From the NCBI GenBank assembly GCA_002359465.1, contig DENA01000038.1, positions 43,961 through 57,862 on the forward strand: a stretch of 13,902 nucleotides of DNA, given 5' to 3'. This DNA is from Ruminococcaceae bacterium UBA2656. GTDB taxonomy: Bacteria; Bacillota; Clostridia; Oscillospirales; Acutalibacteraceae. The position numbers were made by a program, and so were the translations under genes. The notes under the pieces are model-generated. The model had not been told where the DNA came from and searched no databases. It saw nothing but the letters and a program-made list of their open reading frames with translations. Below, in pieces: positions 12,565 to 13,902 of this stretch. How positions within the stretch are numbered: position 1 is the first letter of the stretch; each line of letters starts with the position of its first letter.

Positions 12565-12602
12565 TGGTGACGGAGGCAGGATTTGAACCTACGACCTTCG
12601 GG
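12565..12602 (-). other. 3' fragment of a tRNA gene: phage attachment site (attR-like)
   Basis: On the minus strand the 38 bases read as an anticodon-stem 3' strand CCCGA, variable loop AGGTC, T arm GTAGG-TTCAAAT-CCTGC, acceptor 3' strand CTCCGTC, discriminator A and CCA. The T arm and variable loop match my recollection of clostridial Met-type tRNAs, but the acceptor does not match the initiator, so the isoacceptor is not assigned. There is no 5' half next to it. A lone 3' end with CCA is the usual trace of integration into a tRNA gene. Its polarity places the prophage on the right. Confidence 0.75.
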
Positions 12603-12645
12603 TGAATTGTAATATTTACCTTGTTTTATTCATAAATAGAAACAA

Positions 12646-12679
12646 CCCCAAACAGTAGTTTTCGCACTACAGTTTGGGG
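12646..12679. terminator. Terminator after the holin-like gene
   Basis: Arms of 14 nt (12646-12659 and 12666-12679) pair with one mismatch around a 6-nt loop. Each side is followed by a moderately T-rich tail (CTATTTATT on plus, GTTTCTATTT on minus). It closes the phage transcript before the attachment site. Confidence 0.75.
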
Positions 12680-12732
12680 CTATTTATTACTGTCCATTTG
12701 AGCTGATCAAGTTAAAAAAATGATAATGGGCT

Positions 12733-13131
12733 TTATTTAGCCATGCTATCTGCTTCTAGATTTGCAACAGGAGTACTTTCCACAATTGGTTCTACAGTAT
12801 TGAAATCATCTTGAGCTTTATTGGACACTGCCGCAAATGTCCCACCATTAGCGCTTTGAAGTGCTTTCATTAAATCAAATATGTAGTTGCTGCCGCGACT
12901 AATTAAAACACCCGTAAGAATTGCCCCCACATAAGGCACTTGGGCTGTAATTCCAAGCAGAGCAAAAATATCAACGTTATAAACCAACGCCACAAGAATC
13001 CCCATTGCAATTCCTACAAGCATCTGCCATTGCTGTTTTCCCCCGACAAAGAATGTCTTAGCATACGTAATCAGTCCTTCAACAATGATGGACATAAAAA
13101 TTAAGGTTAAAAACTGTGGCATAAACTTCAC
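12733..13131 (-). CDS. Phage holin-like membrane protein
   Basis: Small membrane protein of 132 residues with three hydrophobic segments: PQFLTLIFMSIIVEGLITYA, MLVGIAMGILVALVYNVDIFALLGI and PYVGAILTGVLI. A long polar C-terminal tail (about 45 residues) follows. Size, topology and position beside a membrane-anchored coiled-coil gene suggest a holin, which would form the inner-membrane hole at lysis. I place the start at the GTG at 13131, six bases after GGTGG and 25 bases after the previous stop. The frame is open up to 13194, but starts there overlap the upstream gene and lack a spaced ribosome binding site; an ATG at 13122 is also possible. The gene ends in a terminator, and no endolysin follows. 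Confidence 0.55.
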   Translation of the reverse strand: MKFMPQFLTLIFMSIIVEGLITYAKTFFVGGKQQWQMLVGIAMGILVALVYNVDIFALLGITAQVPYVGAILTGVLISRGSNYIFDLMKALQSANGGTFAAVSNKAQDDFNTVEPIVESTPVANLEADSMAK

Positions 13132-13156
13132 CGCTTTCCACCGGGATTGCCGGCTA

Positions 13157-13438
13157 TTATTTTCTATCTGTAAATTCTCCTTTAAGTTCATCAATGCGAC
13201 GATGAGCCTGTGATGCAGAGCTTTCTACGGCCTTAATCCGCTCTCCATGATTACTGACGGTTACTTCCAGTCTCTCCACATCGCTTTTGATACCCACAAT
13301 CACGTCAAGTTTTGCATTAATTGTACCGCGCCACTCAGCATCATTTGCAATACGCTTGTCCCTTCCCGCCAACCATCCCGCCAGTCCCACGAAGCAGCCA
13401 ATGACTGCTATGAGCGCACCGAGCTCTACAGTTCCCAT
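13157..13438 (-). CDS. Phage membrane-anchored coiled-coil protein (XhlA/hemolysin-like role)
   Basis: A 93-residue protein with one N-terminal hydrophobic segment (about 5-25, LGALIAVIGCFVGLAGWLAG), then a short basic stretch and a coiled coil (about 45-90, with hydrophobic heptads through VIVGIKSDVERLEVTVSNHGERIKAVE). Small anchored coiled coils like this sit beside holins in phages of Firmicutes. XhlA proper has its membrane segment at the C terminus, so this is a functional analogy, not a family call. GGGAGG lies six bases before the ATG at 13438. It starts 12 bases after the upstream stop, so it is in one unit with its neighbours. Confidence 0.7.
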   Translation of the reverse strand: MGTVELGALIAVIGCFVGLAGWLAGRDKRIANDAEWRGTINAKLDVIVGIKSDVERLEVTVSNHGERIKAVESSASQAHRRIDELKGEFTDRK

Positions 13439-13450
13439 GACGTGCCTCCC

Positions 13451-13902
13451 TTACTGGATTTTAAACACAAACCGTCTAAGCGGTCTCTCTCCGAGTGAGG
13501 CAGTATAGATACCCGTCTCCTGACCCGGCTGCCCGATAGGCACAATTGCAAACAACTGTTCATTATCGGTGCGCGGTGAAGGTACGATTGTCACCACACC
13601 ATTTGTTCCAAACGTTAATTTTACCGGTTGGGGTGAGGTAGTTTTGACCGTATAATAAGTCCCGCGGGCAAATGAAATGTCCATCGTGGTGTCAATCCCA
13701 ACAACAGTGCTCTGCGGCTTGGGATAACCATTGTACCCACCAGCCTGAATTATGGTCGGATAGTCTTTATAGGCAATGTCCATATCCACATTGCCGCTGA
13801 TACCCGGCACGGTTCCGGTGCTGCCTATCTGCTGTATATAACAGGAATAATCCGGCGCTCCGCTGTAATCGGCAAGCCATACGTCATAGGCTTTGATCGT
13901 GG
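13451..13902 (-). CDS. Partial phage protein, C-terminal part (tail/baseplate-type, unassigned)
   Basis: The frame is open through the right edge, so the 5' end lies beyond the window; an in-frame GTG at 13810 is internal, not the true start. The visible 150 residues are rich in beta-forming, glycine and threonine segments (SGNVDMDIAYKDYPTIIQAG, GTYYTVKTTSPQPVKLTFG) and have no membrane segment. It ends in GERPLRRFVFKIQ. It is directly upstream of the lysis genes, where tail-fibre, baseplate or upper-baseplate proteins usually sit. I recognise no specific family. Confidence 0.6.
   Translation of the reverse strand, partial: TIKAYDVWLADYSGAPDYSCYIQQIGSTGTVPGISGNVDMDIAYKDYPTIIQAGGYNGYPKPQSTVVGIDTTMDISFARGTYYTVKTTSPQPVKLTFGTNGVVTIVPSPRTDNEQLFAIVPIGQPGQETGIYTASLGERPLRRFVFKIQ

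Larger units (their letters stand above)
12565..13902 (-). mobile_element. End of a prophage, lysis side, continuing past the window
   Basis: Bounded on the left by the tRNA 3' fragment and containing only phage-type minus-strand genes: a structural-type protein, a membrane-anchored coiled coil and a holin-like protein, then a terminator. Integrase, endolysin and the intact tRNA would lie beyond 13902. Confidence 0.65.

Noticed and set aside
11545..12570. Long plus-strand open frame opposite fic.
   Set aside because: The minus-strand frame carries complete Fic motifs, while the plus-strand translation is featureless and spans the fic promoter and part of the tRNA fragment.
12565..12660. A complete tRNA gene on the minus strand.
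   Set aside because: Only the 3' half can be traced; bases upstream (12603 onward) give no anticodon loop, D arm or acceptor 5' strand.

Overview
The window looks like the chromosome of a spore-forming, low-to-moderate-GC Firmicute of the class Clostridia (Oscillospirales/Ruminococcaceae-like gene content; this placement is inference). The grounds are a mother-cell sigma-K gene with a membrane pro-sequence, AGGAGG-type ribosome binding sites, consensus sigma-A promoters with 17-18 bp spacers, and several TTG/GTG starts.

Left two thirds (1-10241) is ordinary core genome. On the minus strand lie a three-domain Xaa-Pro aminopeptidase (57-1850), a two-gene unit of MarR regulator then citrate synthase (3900-2045), and a two-gene unit of ABC-F ATPase then RpiR/SIS regulator (6556-4078). 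On the plus strand, diverging from the ABC-F unit, are a short DtxR-type metalloregulator and a zinc-ribbon/CFI-box protein (6731-8023). A bidirectional terminator follows. Then come two minus-strand genes, a conserved hypothetical protein (8101-8589) and a MATE efflux transporter (8737-10083).

The right third is the unusual part. A sigK gene (10242-10877, plus) encodes a pro-sequence, region 2 and most of region 4, but stops inside the recognition helix of region 4.2. The reading frame ends at a 20-bp imperfect palindrome (10863-10882, central GT) whose left half is sigK and right half is foreign. This is what a serine-recombinase junction would look like, so the gene is most likely split by a skin-like sigK-intervening element. 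No recombinase and no 3' sigK fragment are in the window, so this remains inference.

Beyond the junction is about 650 bp of structured non-coding DNA with nested hairpins, a palindromic operator, a 12-codon ORF and a perfect 19-bp hairpin. Next is a Fic AMP-transferase gene with its own inverted-repeat operator. Then a 38-nt 3' fragment of a tRNA gene marks a phage attachment site. To the window end there are phage genes on the minus strand (a membrane-anchored coiled-coil protein, a holin-like protein and a partial structural-type protein). The polarity of the tRNA fragment fits a tRNA-integrated prophage extending to the right. The favoured picture is a sigK-splitting element that carries, or has captured, a prophage, with Fic as cargo between the two junctions.
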